This document shows, piece after piece, positions 18,056 through 27,970 of a stretch of 64,000 bases of DNA. How positions within the stretch are numbered: position 1 is the first letter of the stretch; each line of letters begins with the position of its first letter. This DNA comes from Sphingobacterium sp. GVS05A (GTDB lineage Bacteria; Bacteroidota; Bacteroidia; Sphingobacteriales; Sphingobacteriaceae), in NCBI RefSeq assembly GCF_019969845.1, contig NZ_JAHXYR010000005.1, forward strand, positions 404,277 through 468,276. Direction: 5' to 3'. The notes beneath the pieces were generated by a model that saw nothing but the letters and a program-made list of their open reading frames with translations, did not search any database and was not told where the DNA came from. A program made the position numbers and the translations under genes.

Positions 18056-18087
18056 TTTGCATATGTAAGCAATATTCATCATATTTG
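18056..18087 (+). promoter_or_regulatory. Candidate promoter in nuoD downstream region
   Basis: TTTG (18056-18059), a 20-bp spacer and CATATTTG (18080-18087) differ from the Bacteroidota consensus by one base. The next strong signal downstream is the hairpin at 18122-18160, so a short RNA could be made between them. Confidence 0.35.
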
Positions 18088-18121
18088 CAGTCTCATAATT
18101 TAAGTTTATAATTGGTTAATG

Positions 18122-18160
18122 AAAGCTCGTTACTCCCATAGTAGCGGGCTTTTCTTTTTT
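18122..18160 (+). terminator. Terminator after nuoD
   Basis: AAAGCTCGTTACT (18122-18134) pairs with AGTAGCGGGCTTT (18140-18152) with two G-T wobbles, followed by a T-rich tail to 18160. Confidence 0.85.
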
Positions 18161-18262
18161 TAGTTATTATGCAAAATATCCCATTTATGAAGATTTCATC
18201 GAAATTCCTAGTATAGAATTTGGCTTAAATTATTACCTTTACGGGTCTTAAATAAAAGAAAA

Positions 18263-19000
18263 GTGGCGGAGAGTTTAGTAATTATTCCAACATATAATGA
18301 GAAGGAAAATATTGAAAAGATTATTCGTAAAGTTTTTTCCTTATCACATGCATTTGATATCCTAATTGTGGATGACGGGTCGCCTGATGGCACAGCAGAT
18401 ATCGTAAAAAATTTACAATTGAATGAGTTCGCTGACCGCTTATTTATAGAAGAACGGAAAGGGAAGCTGGGCTTGGGGACCGCTTATATTCATGGGTTTA
18501 AATGGGGGCTTGCCAGAGAACATTATCAATATATCTTTGAAATGGATGCTGATTTTAGTCACAATCCGGAGGATTTGGTCCGTTTGAGACAAGCCTGTGT
18601 GGATGGTGCTGATATGAGTATTGGTTCTCGGTATATTAAAGGCGTAAATGTTGTCAACTGGCCGATGAGCCGGGTCTTGATGTCGTATTTTGCGTCTGTA
18701 TATGTCCGTTTTATAACTGGAATTAAAATTCAGGATGCTACGGCTGGTTTTGTCTGTTTTACACGGGAGGTGTTGAAGACTATTCCTTTGGACAAGATTA
18801 AATTTGTTGGCTATGCTTTCCAAATTGAGATGAAATTTACGGCCATACAATATGGTTTTAATGTTGTGGAGGTACCTATCATATTTACGGATAGAACCGA
18901 AGGCACATCTAAAATGAGTACGAGTATCTTTAAGGAGGCTTTTTTTGGTGTAATCCAGTTGAAACTGGGGAGTATCGGAAAAAGCTATAAGAGAAATTAA
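18263..19000 (+). CDS. Polyprenol monophosphomannose synthase-type glycosyltransferase (GT2)
   Basis: A 245-residue family 2 glycosyltransferase starting with GTG (the protein reads MAESLVIIPTYNE). The GT-A fold shows IIPTYNEKENIE, VDDGSPDGTAD and EMDADFSHNPEDL, then IGSRYIKGVNVVNWP, all typical of the dolichyl/polyprenyl-phosphate mannose synthase group. There is no C-terminal membrane domain. It should transfer a sugar from a nucleotide sugar to polyprenyl phosphate at the inner membrane. ruvB follows after 12 bp. Confidence 0.88.
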   Translation: MAESLVIIPTYNEKENIEKIIRKVFSLSHAFDILIVDDGSPDGTADIVKNLQLNEFADRLFIEERKGKLGLGTAYIHGFKWGLAREHYQYIFEMDADFSHNPEDLVRLRQACVDGADMSIGSRYIKGVNVVNWPMSRVLMSYFASVYVRFITGIKIQDATAGFVCFTREVLKTIPLDKIKFVGYAFQIEMKFTAIQYGFNVVEVPIIFTDRTEGTSKMSTSIFKEAFFGVIQLKLGSIGKSYKRN

Positions 19001-19012
19001 TAATATTGGTCA

Positions 19013-20035
19013 ATGAACGAAAATTTAGATCCAAACCCGGAACGTTTGAACAATACAGATCGTGACATCGAACGGGCGTTGCGACCTCAAGCATTTGAAG
19101 ATTTTACAGGGCAGGCAAAAATATTGGAGAATCTAAATATTTTTGTGAAAGCTGCACGATTGAGAGGAGAAGCTTTGGATCATGTCTTATTACATGGCCC
19201 TCCAGGACTAGGTAAAACGACACTTTCGCATATTATTGCCAACGAAATGGGAGTAGGTATAAAAATTACCTCAGGCCCAGTCTTGGACAAACCAGGGGAT
19301 CTTGCTGGATTATTAACAAACTTGGAGGAGGGTGACGTGCTGTTTATTGACGAAATCCATCGTTTAAGCCCTTTGGTGGAAGAGTACCTCTATTCGGCCA
19401 TGGAAGATTTTAAGATCGATATTATGCTGGAAACAGGCCCTAACGCCCGTTCTGTGCAGATCTCATTAAATCCTTTTACGCTGATTGGTGCGACGACACG
19501 ATCAGGTTTGTTAACGGCTCCGCTGCGTGCACGTTTTGGGATCAATTCACGGCTTCAATATTATGATGCAAAACTATTGACAACGATCGTACTCCGTTCT
19601 GCACATATCCTGAATACACCTATTTCTGATGAGGGTGCTTACGAAATAGCACGTAGGAGTAGAGGGACCCCACGGATAGCAAATGCTTTATTGCGTCGTA
19701 CGCGGGATTTTGCTCAGATAAAAGGAAATGGAAGTATCGATCAAGAAATTGCAAAATATGCGCTGCAAGCGCTGAACGTGGATGAAAATGGCTTGGACGA
19801 GATGGATAATAAAATCTTGACTACAATCATCGACAAATTCAAAGGCGGGCCAGTAGGACTTAAGACTGTTGCTACTGCCGTAGGGGAAGACGAGGGGACA
19901 ATCGAAGAGGTTTATGAACCCTTTTTGATTCAGGAAGGTTATATTATGCGTACCTCGAGGGGGCGTGAATGCACTGAAGCTGCCTATAGACACCTTGGTC
20001 GGGCGCATAATCCAAAAGGGAATACATTGTTTTGA
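19013..20035 (+). CDS. ruvB: Holliday junction branch-migration DNA helicase RuvB
   Basis: A 340-residue AAA+ motor that drives Holliday junction migration together with RuvA. It has the Walker A GPPGLGKT (62-69), Walker B FIDEIHR (Asp113), the sensor region [18 protein letters not shown], and the C-terminal winged helix with [10 protein letters not shown] and RTSRGR. Length and order are standard. It probably shares a transcript with the glycosyltransferase gene. Confidence 0.97.
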   Translation: MNENLDPNPERLNNTDRDIERALRPQAFEDFTGQAKILENLNIFVKAARLRGEALDHVLLHGPPGLGKTTLSHIIANEMGVGIKITSGPVLDKPGDLAGLLTNLEEGDVLFIDEIHRLSPLVEEYLYSAMEDFKIDIMLETGPNARSVQISLNPFTLIGATTRSGLLTAPLRARFGINSRLQYYDAKLLTTIVLRSAHILNTPISDEGAYEIARRSRGTPRIANALLRRTRDFAQIKGNGSIDQEIAKYALQALNVDENGLDEMDNKILTTIIDKFKGGPVGLKTVATAVGEDEGTIEEVYEPFLIQEGYIMRTSRGRECTEAAYRHLGRAHNPKGNTLF

Positions 20036-20063
20036 TCTCTAATGATTTAGGAGGGAACTTTTT

Positions 20064-20603
20064 TTACTCGTTTCGAAGGATTCGCTTCGTTCGGCTCAAT
20101 AAAGCCGGACTAGGTTTTATTTTCTGAAAATGATCTATCTGAGCAAAAAGCTCTTCTTTTATCCAAGTATATTTCTTGCTTAGATTATTTAATATGTCTA
20201 AACAGTTGACCAAAACAGCCACAGGACATTGCTGTTCAATCATCCATTGAAAAGCCTGTTCAATAAGTTCTTCTTCGGTCTTTTCATCAAGATTATAGCG
20301 TTTATTCTTTTTTGAGGTCAAATACATTAAAACTTTGCTATAACTCCTAAGACAGCTCCAGTTTTTTTGTTTTTTCAAATTTTCAAAAAATTGTGGTAAC
20401 AATCCATCAAGCAAAGCCGTATCCTTTAATACAATGGTTTCAAATACCCAGGCAGCCCGGAAAGAAATGGTTTTATTTTTCTCTAGTGAGATGTCTAGTA
20501 GGTCCCGAAGGCTAATATCCCCAAGCACATTCAAAGAAAAATCCGTTACCTCAAATGATCTTAAGGTAACGGATAAAAACTTTATTTTTTCGATGTAGGT
20601 CAT
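20064..20603 (-). CDS. Hypothetical all-helical (HEAT-like) protein
   Basis: A 179-residue protein without signal peptide or membrane segments. Helices of about 15-20 residues repeat with hydrophobic spacing (LRDLLDISLEK, AAWVFETIVLKD, CLRSYSKVLMYLTSKK, AVLVNCLDILNNLSKK), suggesting a short HEAT or ARM-like solenoid. I do not recognise a named family. It lies 8 bp downstream of the S9 peptidase and may be cotranscribed with it. Confidence 0.7.
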   Translation of the reverse strand: MTYIEKIKFLSVTLRSFEVTDFSLNVLGDISLRDLLDISLEKNKTISFRAAWVFETIVLKDTALLDGLLPQFFENLKKQKNWSCLRSYSKVLMYLTSKKNKRYNLDEKTEEELIEQAFQWMIEQQCPVAVLVNCLDILNNLSKKYTWIKEELFAQIDHFQKIKPSPALLSRTKRILRNE

Positions 20604-20611
20604 AAAACCTA

Positions 20612-23098
20612 TTATTTTTGAGGTTTTTCTCTATTCATTTCGGTCATATCGACTTCATTCATTTTGGAATCACCCAAGAGATATTGGCTGAAATAATCGC
20701 CCATTTTCCAGAAGAAATATTCCGTCATATCACCAAATCCATGCCTTTGTCCTGGTAAGAGCAGGAAGTCGAATCGTTTATTAGCTTTGATCAATGCATC
20801 GACCATTCGGATCGAATTTGCAGGGTGGACATTGTTGTCTATATCACCCGTGGCAATCAATAGTCTTCCTTTTAGATTTTTGGCTAATTCGGTATTCTTG
20901 TTGATCTGGTATGAAAAAGTTGTATCACCTTTTGCTGACACTTTTTCTGTCACACCATGGTGGCGTTCGCTCCACCATCGGTTGTAGATTTGATTTTCAT
21001 GGTTGCCAGCTCCCGATACCGCTACTTTGAAGAAGTCTGGGTAAACAAGCATTGCTGCAGTTGACATAAAACCACCACCAGAGTGCCCTGTGATACCTAC
21101 ACGATTGATGTCAATAAATTTATAACGGTCAGCAAGCTGCTCCGCTGTCACTTTTTTGTCTTCCAATCCATAATCACGTAGATTGCCATAACCATAAGTA
21201 TGGTACCATTGTGAACGGGATGGATGTCCGCCTCGATTTCCTACGGTAACAACGATAAAGCCAAATTGGGCCAATCGATCTATCCGATCCATGCTCCGTC
21301 CAAAAGATTTATTGACAGCTTCTGTTTGTGGGCCTGGATAGACATATTCTACGATAGGATAGGTTCTTGTACTATCAAAATCAAAAGGTTTGTACATGAC
21401 ACCATAGAGATCTGTGGTACCGTCGCCAGCCTTTACTTTAAACGGTTCAGGGAATTTATAACCTGCAGCAAATAATAGTGACAGATCTGTCTTTTCAAGT
21501 GTCATGATCTTCTGTCCACTGCTATTTAATAATACAGATTCGGGTGTAGTATTTACTCTCGATGAGTTGTTGACAAAATACTTGGAGGATTCGCTCATCT
21601 CAATTTGATGATCAAAGTTTCCTGGATTCAGCAGTTTAATTCCATTGCCGTTGAGATTGACACTGTAATGGTGAAGGTAATAAGGATCTTCATTTTTCTC
21701 ACGACCGGATGCTGTAAAAAACAAAGTCTGTGTTGTTGGATCTATCCCTGTAATTTCCTCACAATGAAAACTTCCTTTGGTAATTTGGTTAATCAGTTTA
21801 CCGTTGGTATCGTAGTGGTAGTAATGTCCCCACCCATCTCTTTCTGACCAATGAACCAAACGCTTCCCATTTTCGGTCAGGAGTGGTTTTTGGACATCAA
21901 GATATACGTTTGAACGTTCCTGAATAATAGGATTGACCGCTCCATTCACATTCACCTTCAACAAGTCTATTCTTTTTAAATCACGACTGGAACGGGAGAT
22001 ATAAAACTCTTCGTTATTTCCTAGCCAGTAGTTAATGTAATAATCCTCTTTGTATGAATTTCTATCTGGCGTTTTGGTCCAGTTGGAGATGGTTTGGTTT
22101 TTAAAAGCTGCAATATTTATCCTGCGCGGTGCCTTTGTTGCCGCTTCAAAGATATAGAATTCAGTTTCGGTCGAGTCAACCTCACCTGGCATTTGGTATT
22201 TATAAGTTTCCAGGGTAGGTCGAGCAGAGCCGACATTATTGATGACCCACAAAGGTTTTAATGATCTGTTATCTTTTCTTGTCAGGGTAAAATAGCGGCC
22301 GTCTGGTGACCAGCTGATCCATACACGCTTACGTTTCGTTTCACTATCTTTATCCTTTTCGTCACCTGTGGTAGTGCTATATTCATCACCCCCCCAAGCA
22401 TAGTATTGTACACCGTCTTTTGTAATCTGATGTTCAATAATGGTGCTATCTTTCTCATTTTTGACCGCTTTGAGATAGTTGGCTTTGTCCATCCAATACA
22501 GATTAAAGTCTTTGGCGAAGTAGACAGTATTGGTGTCGGGTGAAAAACTTGCCCAAGCTAGCGGCGCTTTAACCTTAGTAGAATCGCTGATTTCAGTTAC
22601 TGTCTTTGAAACAAAATCATATTCTAGATAGAAAAGCTTTTTCTTTGTTGTGTCTGATTTGTTTTTAAGCTTTTCGATCTCCTCTTTTGATTTCACAGTA
22701 TCTTTTGTACTTTGGATCTGAAATCTGATCTTTTTTTCATCTTTGGTGAATCTCAGGCCCTGTAATTCCAGATGCTGTGCATCAACAGGATTTTTAACAA
22801 TCTTGGTTATTTGAGCGGCTACGCTCTCACTGTCAAAAAGGGTTTCTTTCTTTTTAAGTGCTGGATTGACGATATACCAGTTTTTGCCCTGTGGACTGGC
22901 GTAATCATACCAGAAGCGGTCCGAAAAATTGATCCAATTTGGTTTGATGCTTGTAGAGAAAATCATTTTTTTTAATTTCTCTGGAGAAAATTTGGCGGCC
23001 AACTGGTAATTCGCTTTTACCGGAGGTTCTTGAATCTGCTGTCCGGAGCCGAAATAGGGTAATAGACTGGCTGCAAAAATAAAATAGAACTTATGCAT
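20612..23098 (-). CDS. S9-family prolyl oligopeptidase (DPP IV-like)
   Basis: An 828-residue secreted serine peptidase with signal peptide MHKFYFIFAASLLPYFGSGQ. The central region is a beta-propeller (WISWSPDGRYFTLTRKD, SFHCEEITGIDPTTQTLFFTASG), and the C-terminal alpha/beta hydrolase has GHSGGGFMS (Ser673), GDIDNNVHP (Asp754) and GQRHGF (His786), a complete triad. These periplasmic enzymes release N-terminal dipeptides or cut short proline-containing peptides. It is longer than the typical bacterial DPP IV of about 720 residues, mainly in the propeller region (lysine-rich insert with KSKEEIEKLKNKSD). Confidence 0.93.
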   Translation of the reverse strand: MHKFYFIFAASLLPYFGSGQQIQEPPVKANYQLAAKFSPEKLKKMIFSTSIKPNWINFSDRFWYDYASPQGKNWYIVNPALKKKETLFDSESVAAQITKIVKNPVDAQHLELQGLRFTKDEKKIRFQIQSTKDTVKSKEEIEKLKNKSDTTKKKLFYLEYDFVSKTVTEISDSTKVKAPLAWASFSPDTNTVYFAKDFNLYWMDKANYLKAVKNEKDSTIIEHQITKDGVQYYAWGGDEYSTTTGDEKDKDSETKRKRVWISWSPDGRYFTLTRKDNRSLKPLWVINNVGSARPTLETYKYQMPGEVDSTETEFYIFEAATKAPRRINIAAFKNQTISNWTKTPDRNSYKEDYYINYWLGNNEEFYISRSSRDLKRIDLLKVNVNGAVNPIIQERSNVYLDVQKPLLTENGKRLVHWSERDGWGHYYHYDTNGKLINQITKGSFHCEEITGIDPTTQTLFFTASGREKNEDPYYLHHYSVNLNGNGIKLLNPGNFDHQIEMSESSKYFVNNSSRVNTTPESVLLNSSGQKIMTLEKTDLSLLFAAGYKFPEPFKVKAGDGTTDLYGVMYKPFDFDSTRTYPIVEYVYPGPQTEAVNKSFGRSMDRIDRLAQFGFIVVTVGNRGGHPSRSQWYHTYGYGNLRDYGLEDKKVTAEQLADRYKFIDINRVGITGHSGGGFMSTAAMLVYPDFFKVAVSGAGNHENQIYNRWWSERHHGVTEKVSAKGDTTFSYQINKNTELAKNLKGRLLIATGDIDNNVHPANSIRMVDALIKANKRFDFLLLPGQRHGFGDMTEYFFWKMGDYFSQYLLGDSKMNEVDMTEMNREKPQK

Positions 23099-23187
23099 TA
23101 AATAAATATAGATAATTGTGTAATCTTGGTTTTGACCACTAAAATATTCATTATTATATCGCCATACGAATGATTCGTGTAATAATA

Positions 23188-24618
23188 CTATGATGGATAG
23201 AAGTTTTCATTAAAGTTTACCAAAAAAAGTTCCTGTGTGGCCCGGGTAACACCAGTATATAACCAGCGAAGAAACTCAAGATCGAGCATTTCATCGTTAA
23301 TATAACCCTGATCGACAAATACAATAGGCCATTGTCCCCCTTGAGCTTTATGGCAAGTGATCGCAAACGCAAATTTAATCTGGAGTGCATTATAATAGGG
23401 GTCTTTTTTAATAGCTTCAAGCCGATCTTTCCTGTCTAATATATCTGCATAATCCAAACTGATCTCTTCGTACAAGTTCTTCTGACTTTCATAGGAAAGA
23501 TTGGGGCCCTCTGTATAGAGACTGTCTAAAATAACGCGACAAGTGATCGGTTCGATTTCATCAATATCCATAAATTCTAGTGTAACATCGGCAAATCTAT
23601 AACCATGTTGCTCGTGGATATTGCTCACTTTTCGGACTTTGGCCATATCACCATTTGCGATAAAACCATCGCCCATGTTGTTTTCCTGTAGCCAGAAGTA
23701 GTTGTTCTTCACAACCATGATATAGTCTCCACCTGTTAGTTCTTCGTCCCTAAAAAGGATCCTGTTGCGGATATTCTGATTATATAAGTTTGCTGAACGG
23801 TTTGAACGGCATATGATCATGGTGTTTTCTACGCCATATTTATCATAAGCATAATTTATTCCCTCTATTAACCGTTCACCTGTCATTCTATAAAGGTCTT
23901 TAAATCCTTTTGTTATGAATTTTGGGAATGGGAAGTCATGTTGCCCTTCCTCAGCCGATATGATCTCATTTCGTATTTTGGTCGCATTGTACAGTATGCC
24001 CGAATCTTGGGACTGCCGTACTACCGTGGTCAGTTCATAGGGGTAGACACAGAGGTGAAATTCATTTTCGAGATAGCCGGGGTTCAATGCTGGGCTGTCC
24101 AATAAACCAACTGGCGGCAACTGAGCGGTATCACCAACAAACAAGAGGCTGCAATTCTTACCTGATTGGACATAACGAAAGAGGTCGTTTAAAAGGCTTT
24201 TTGAAAATACATTCACTGATTCATTGGAAATCATAGAGGCTTCATCTACGATAAATAAAGTGTCTTCGTGCAAATTCTCCGCTAAAGTGAAGTCTAGTTG
24301 AAAGGAAATGGCAGATTTTTTTCGATAGATCTTCTTGTGGATGGTCAGTGCCTTTCGTCCGGAATAATAACTCATCACTTTAGCCGCCCTACCGGTTGGC
24401 GCTAGGAGCACGGCTCTTTTTTTTAATGCAGGCAATACTTTGACCAATGCCGCAATTAACGTTGTTTTACCGGTCCCGGCATAGCCTTTGAGGACAAAAC
24501 AAGACTGCCTGTCAAAAGCAAGCAGAAACTCTTCCAATAGCTCGAATGCTTCCAACTGCTGTGCGGTCGGTTGCCAGGGAAATTGTTGTATTAGCAGATT
24601 TTTGATGAACACTCCCAA
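23188..24618 (-). CDS. RecD-like SF1 ATP-dependent DNA helicase
   Basis: A 476-residue superfamily 1 helicase. It contains Walker A GYAGTGKTTL, motif Ia APTGRAAKV, Walker B LFIVDEASMIS, motif III FVGDTAQLPPVG, and the C-terminal TCHKAQGGQWPIVFVD with the UvrD/RecD C-terminal fold. It is shorter than RecD2 and lacks a RecBCD-type N-terminal domain. It is expected to unwind DNA 5'-3' in repair or recombination. The gene is monocistronic, 79 bp from the divergent DUF3822 gene. Confidence 0.9.
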   Translation of the reverse strand: MGVFIKNLLIQQFPWQPTAQQLEAFELLEEFLLAFDRQSCFVLKGYAGTGKTTLIAALVKVLPALKKRAVLLAPTGRAAKVMSYYSGRKALTIHKKIYRKKSAISFQLDFTLAENLHEDTLFIVDEASMISNESVNVFSKSLLNDLFRYVQSGKNCSLLFVGDTAQLPPVGLLDSPALNPGYLENEFHLCVYPYELTTVVRQSQDSGILYNATKIRNEIISAEEGQHDFPFPKFITKGFKDLYRMTGERLIEGINYAYDKYGVENTMIICRSNRSANLYNQNIRNRILFRDEELTGGDYIMVVKNNYFWLQENNMGDGFIANGDMAKVRKVSNIHEQHGYRFADVTLEFMDIDEIEPITCRVILDSLYTEGPNLSYESQKNLYEEISLDYADILDRKDRLEAIKKDPYYNALQIKFAFAITCHKAQGGQWPIVFVDQGYINDEMLDLEFLRWLYTGVTRATQELFLVNFNENFYPS

Positions 24619-24697
24619 AGTTATTTAAAAGGTTTGTCTTATCCTCTAGAAAAAGCTATTTTTGCTTTAACAAGTTTTTATTTTTACAATTCAGCGA

Positions 24698-25495
24698 ATG
24701 AATTATATTTCAAAACAATTTAACATTCATTACTTACCCGAGTATAATCTTTTGGTAAAGGCTGGCTTCCAGAAAGATGTATTAGCGGTAGTTGATAAGA
24801 AGTCAGTAGCACCTATATTGATCGAATATTCCTCTGAGGAGCCAATTTTAGATGCGACAAGAATAATGAGTCTGCCATTTCGATTCGTTCGGATTGTGAT
24901 CCCACATCAAAGCTTTACATTTATACCAAAGGAGGTTTTTCAGAAGGATAATATTGCGCAATATCTACAATTTTTGGGTACATCAGATCTTGAAAATACA
25001 TTTATTTATTATTTAGATAATCTTGGTTTGGTGGCTTTGTATCAATTTGATAAGCTTCTTTTGAATCGCTGGCGCAGGTTGTTTGCGGATGCTGTTATTC
25101 TTCCTGAATTTGCCGTTGTGTTGGATCGTGCGCAAGAGCGTATATCTATTCGGGGTAGTGTATTGGGGTTGCACTTTGTAGCTGATAACATTGTAGACTT
25201 TTATTTGTTCAAGAATGGTGTTTTTCAACTTTACAACAGCTTTGAAATTCATAATCTTGATGATGTTAGTTATTACATATTGAACATATTAACACAATTT
25301 GGCTTGGGCGATTCTATTGATAAAGTTCTCCTTTCTGGTGAAGTTCCCAACGAATTCTTTTATAAGCGTATAGCGTCCTATGCAGGAGATATCGAAGTAT
25401 TGGATTTAAAAACAAAGGTTGTCTTGGCGGATCAGGAGGTGAATAGTAACTTAACACCATACAACATATTATTTGATTCAATATTATGCGAATAA
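24698..25495 (+). CDS. DUF3822 family protein
   Basis: A 265-residue soluble protein that matches, by length, start (MNYISKQFNIHYLPEYNLLVKAG) and position before rsmD-coaD, the DUF3822 family of Bacteroidota. No catalytic motif is visible. Its end overlaps the rsmD start by 10 bp, so the two are translationally coupled. Function unknown; the constant linkage to an rRNA methylase and a coenzyme A gene is the only clue. Confidence 0.78.
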   Translation: MNYISKQFNIHYLPEYNLLVKAGFQKDVLAVVDKKSVAPILIEYSSEEPILDATRIMSLPFRFVRIVIPHQSFTFIPKEVFQKDNIAQYLQFLGTSDLENTFIYYLDNLGLVALYQFDKLLLNRWRRLFADAVILPEFAVVLDRAQERISIRGSVLGLHFVADNIVDFYLFKNGVFQLYNSFEIHNLDDVSYYILNILTQFGLGDSIDKVLLSGEVPNEFFYKRIASYAGDIEVLDLKTKVVLADQEVNSNLTPYNILFDSILCE

Positions 25496-26025
25496 TAGGA
25501 GGTAAAATTGGTGGCTTAAGGCTGAATCCACCAACCAATTTGCCGGTTAGGCCAACCACAGATATTGCTAAAGAAGCCTTGTTTAATATTCTGCAGAATC
25601 GTTTGGAATTTGATGGCTTAAATTGCCTTGATCTTTTTGCAGGAACCGGAAATATTAGCTTTGAGCTAGCATCCCGGGGAGTGGAGCACGTTGATTCTGT
25701 CGATTTACATTTTAAATGTGTACAATATATTACGGACACTGCTAAAAAAATGAAGCTGGAACAGATCAATACCAGGAAAGCAGACGTTTTTAAATTTATT
25801 ACCAGCTGCAAAAGTACCTATGATTTAATTTTTGCAGATCCGCCTTACGATATTCCAAAACTGCCCCAACTGCCAAAATTGGTTTTTGATAATAATCTAT
25901 TGAATAATAATGGGCTTCTTATTGTCGAACATCCTTCTACAAGACAAATGGAGGAGCATCCGAATTTCATAGAAACCAGAAAATACGGTTATTCATCTTT
26001 TTCATTCTACGCAAAACCCCTATAA
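25486..26025 (+). CDS. rsmD: 16S rRNA (guanine(966)-N(2))-methyltransferase
   Basis: A 179-residue Rossmann methyltransferase. It starts with MRIIGGKIGG, followed by RPTTDIAKEALFNIL (substrate side), SAM motif I DLFAGTGNISFE, and the catalytic FADPPYD motif of N2-guanine/N6-adenine methylases. It acts on the small ribosomal subunit rRNA. It overlaps the upstream gene by 10 bp, and coaD begins one base after its stop. Confidence 0.95.
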   Translation: MRIIGGKIGGLRLNPPTNLPVRPTTDIAKEALFNILQNRLEFDGLNCLDLFAGTGNISFELASRGVEHVDSVDLHFKCVQYITDTAKKMKLEQINTRKADVFKFITSCKSTYDLIFADPPYDIPKLPQLPKLVFDNNLLNNNGLLIVEHPSTRQMEEHPNFIETRKYGYSSFSFYAKPL

Positions 26026-26026
26026 T

Positions 26027-26512
26027 ATGAAAATTGCTGTCTTTCCAGGCTCATTTGATCCTTTTACCTTAGCTCATCAGGATCTGGTTGAAAGGGCATT
26101 GCCATTATTTGATAAAATCATTATTGCCGTAGGTTATAATGCAAGCAAAAAAGGTATGTTAGACCATGACGAGCGAGTCAATGCTATACAGGATGTTTTT
26201 CGAGACATACAGGCGATTGAAGCTGTGAAGTATAGTGGTTTGACCGTAGATTTCTGTCGGAACGTTGGTGCGAAGTTTATATTGCGAGGTTTACGAAATA
26301 CGGGAGATTTTGAATTTGAAAATGCGATCGCTCAAAATAACTTGCTGCTAAACCCCATAGTCGAAAGTTATTTTTTGATGAGTAGATCCGGAAAGGCCCA
26401 TATATCGTCAACTATTGTGCGAGATGTCTGGTTTAACGGGGGAGATGTTAGCGAGATGGTGCCTGTGGAAGTTCTAACGTTATTGGACGAGAAGAGATTA
26501 CCAAAGCGCTAA
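26027..26512 (+). CDS. coaD: Phosphopantetheine adenylyltransferase
   Basis: A 161-residue nucleotidyltransferase that converts 4'-phosphopantetheine and ATP to dephospho-CoA. The N-terminal motif FPGSFDPFTLAH (His17) is the TxGH-type site with Ala in place of the usual Gly. RGLRNTGDFEFE and the late ISSTIVRD are typical of CoaD. It is the last gene of the DUF3822-rsmD-coaD operon, closed by a strong terminator. Confidence 0.96.
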   Translation: MKIAVFPGSFDPFTLAHQDLVERALPLFDKIIIAVGYNASKKGMLDHDERVNAIQDVFRDIQAIEAVKYSGLTVDFCRNVGAKFILRGLRNTGDFEFENAIAQNNLLLNPIVESYFLMSRSGKAHISSTIVRDVWFNGGDVSEMVPVEVLTLLDEKRLPKR

Positions 26513-26540
26513 TCGCTCAATTTACCACTGCGAAATACAA

Positions 26541-26579
26541 AATATCCCAACAAAATATTATTTTGTTGGGATATTTTTT
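26541..26579 (+). terminator. Terminator after coaD
   Basis: A 15-bp perfect stem, AATATCCCAACAAAA (26541-26555) with TTTTGTTGGGATATT (26561-26575), followed by T residues. Confidence 0.93.
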
Positions 26580-26741
26580 GCATTGAAATACAGTCTATTA
26601 TAGTGTTTTGTGTAAAGTGTATCTTTACTGTAAGGTCAGGTGTAAAACCTTTTTATAAGTATACTTGCCAAATAATATTCTGATTAGCATTTAATTTAAT
26701 TTTAAGATCCTTTATATCAATGCTTTGTTGTTATTTCAAAA

Positions 26742-27704
26742 TCAATTTTCTTCATATGCGCTCGCTGTATTTAATAGGGACATTTCTTCTGTTGACAAAT
26801 TTATTTTGGTTGCCCTGGTTAGTTCCTCAAGTTGTTGCAAGGAGGTGGCACTTACAATAGGAGCGGTGACCGAAGGTCGATGAAGAATCCAAGCCAGTGC
26901 AATGGTTGACATAGCGACTTGGTGATTGTGTGCTACTTGAGCTAAAGCGTCCAGAATACGAAGTCCGCGGTTATCAAATCGGCCTTTTAAGGCGTCAGAT
27001 CGTTTTGCTTCTTTAATGTCGTCTATCGACCTATACTTGCCCGAGAGAAATCCGCTTGCAAGGGAGTAATAGGTGATTACGCCCAAATGATTTTCGAGCG
27101 CGAGTTGCTCATAATCTTTCTCATATTTTGAACGGTCGTACAAATTATACTCGGGCTGGATAGCAATATAGGCAGGGAGATTATGCTTCTCTGCGACAAC
27201 TAATGATTCCTTTAGGCGCTCAGGGCTTAAATTAGACGCTCCAATCCATTTTACTTTACCGGCATGGACCAATTGTTGGTAAGCCTCAAGCGTCTCATCT
27301 ATGGCTGTTGAAAGGTCATCGTGATGGGACTGATAAAGATCTATTGTGTCTATTTGTAATCTCATGAGCGATTCGTCCACAGACTTGATAATATGTTCTT
27401 TTTTCAAATTGGGTTTGTCATTGCCGGCCCGACGTCCGCCTACTTTCGTTGCAATCTGAATTTTATCCCGAACATCCCGTTTACTGATCCATTTACCAAT
27501 AATGGATTCGGACTCCGATCCTGTGTGACCAGGTACCCAATGGGAGTAGTTGTTGGATGTGTCTATAAAACTAAAGCCCATATCGACAAATGCATCCAAA
27601 AGAGCAAACGACTGTTGCTCATCGACAGTCCAACCAAATACATTTCCGCCAAAAACGATCGGTTTAAATTCAATTTCACTATTTCCTAACTTTACCTTTT
27701 CCAT
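26742..27704 (-). CDS. Aldo/keto reductase
   Basis: A 320-residue NADPH-dependent (beta/alpha)8 oxidoreductase. The tetrad is present: Asp48 and Tyr53 (FIDTSNNYSHW), Lys87 (IATKVGG) and His127 (DLYQSHHDD). The C-terminal cofactor region includes APIVSATSLQQLEELT. It is close to the YajO/Tas-type reductases of broad substrate range. It is a single gene with no pathway neighbours, so the physiological substrate is not known. Confidence 0.92.
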   Translation of the reverse strand: MEKVKLGNSEIEFKPIVFGGNVFGWTVDEQQSFALLDAFVDMGFSFIDTSNNYSHWVPGHTGSESESIIGKWISKRDVRDKIQIATKVGGRRAGNDKPNLKKEHIIKSVDESLMRLQIDTIDLYQSHHDDLSTAIDETLEAYQQLVHAGKVKWIGASNLSPERLKESLVVAEKHNLPAYIAIQPEYNLYDRSKYEKDYEQLALENHLGVITYYSLASGFLSGKYRSIDDIKEAKRSDALKGRFDNRGLRILDALAQVAHNHQVAMSTIALAWILHRPSVTAPIVSATSLQQLEELTRATKINLSTEEMSLLNTASAYEEN

Positions 27705-27836
27705 GTTTTACCTAATATTTCCAGCTTAAAATTAAGAAAAAAATGCCAGTTAAGCCTTTGGAGAGGCATTGTAAATAGTTTTATAAAAAATTTCTAATTC
27801 ATTTTCAGGTAGTTTAGGAAAAGAAGCGGGAGATAG

Positions 27837-27867
27837 TTTGGAAAAATAAAAACTTTCCTTACTTTTG
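27837..27867 (+). promoter_or_regulatory. Promoter of tRNA-Leu
   Basis: TTTG (27837-27840), exactly 19 bp, then TACTTTTG (27860-27867): a perfect match to the Bacteroidota housekeeping consensus. The tRNA begins 20 bp downstream. Confidence 0.85.
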
Positions 27868-27886
27868 CATCATCCCAAACGGATAT

Positions 27887-27966
27887 GCCCGGATGGCGGA
27901 ATTGGTAGACGCGCTGGTCTCAAACACCAGTGGGAAACCGTGCCGGTTCGACTCCGGCTCCGGGTA
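27887..27966 (+). tRNA. tRNA-Leu (CAA)
   Basis: A class II tRNA with a long variable arm. The acceptor is GCCCGGA/TCCGGGT plus A73, the anticodon arm CTGGT-CTCAAAC-ACCAG with anticodon CAA, and the T arm GCCGG-TTCGACT-CCGGC. CCA is not encoded. Confidence 0.97.
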
Positions 27967-27970
27967 CAAC

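Noticed and set aside
23120..23170. Hairpin upstream of the S9 peptidase gene as an operator
   Set aside because: ACGAA-TGA-TTCGT is short, and the outer pairs are broken; it lies near the stop of the helicase gene without clear regulatory position.
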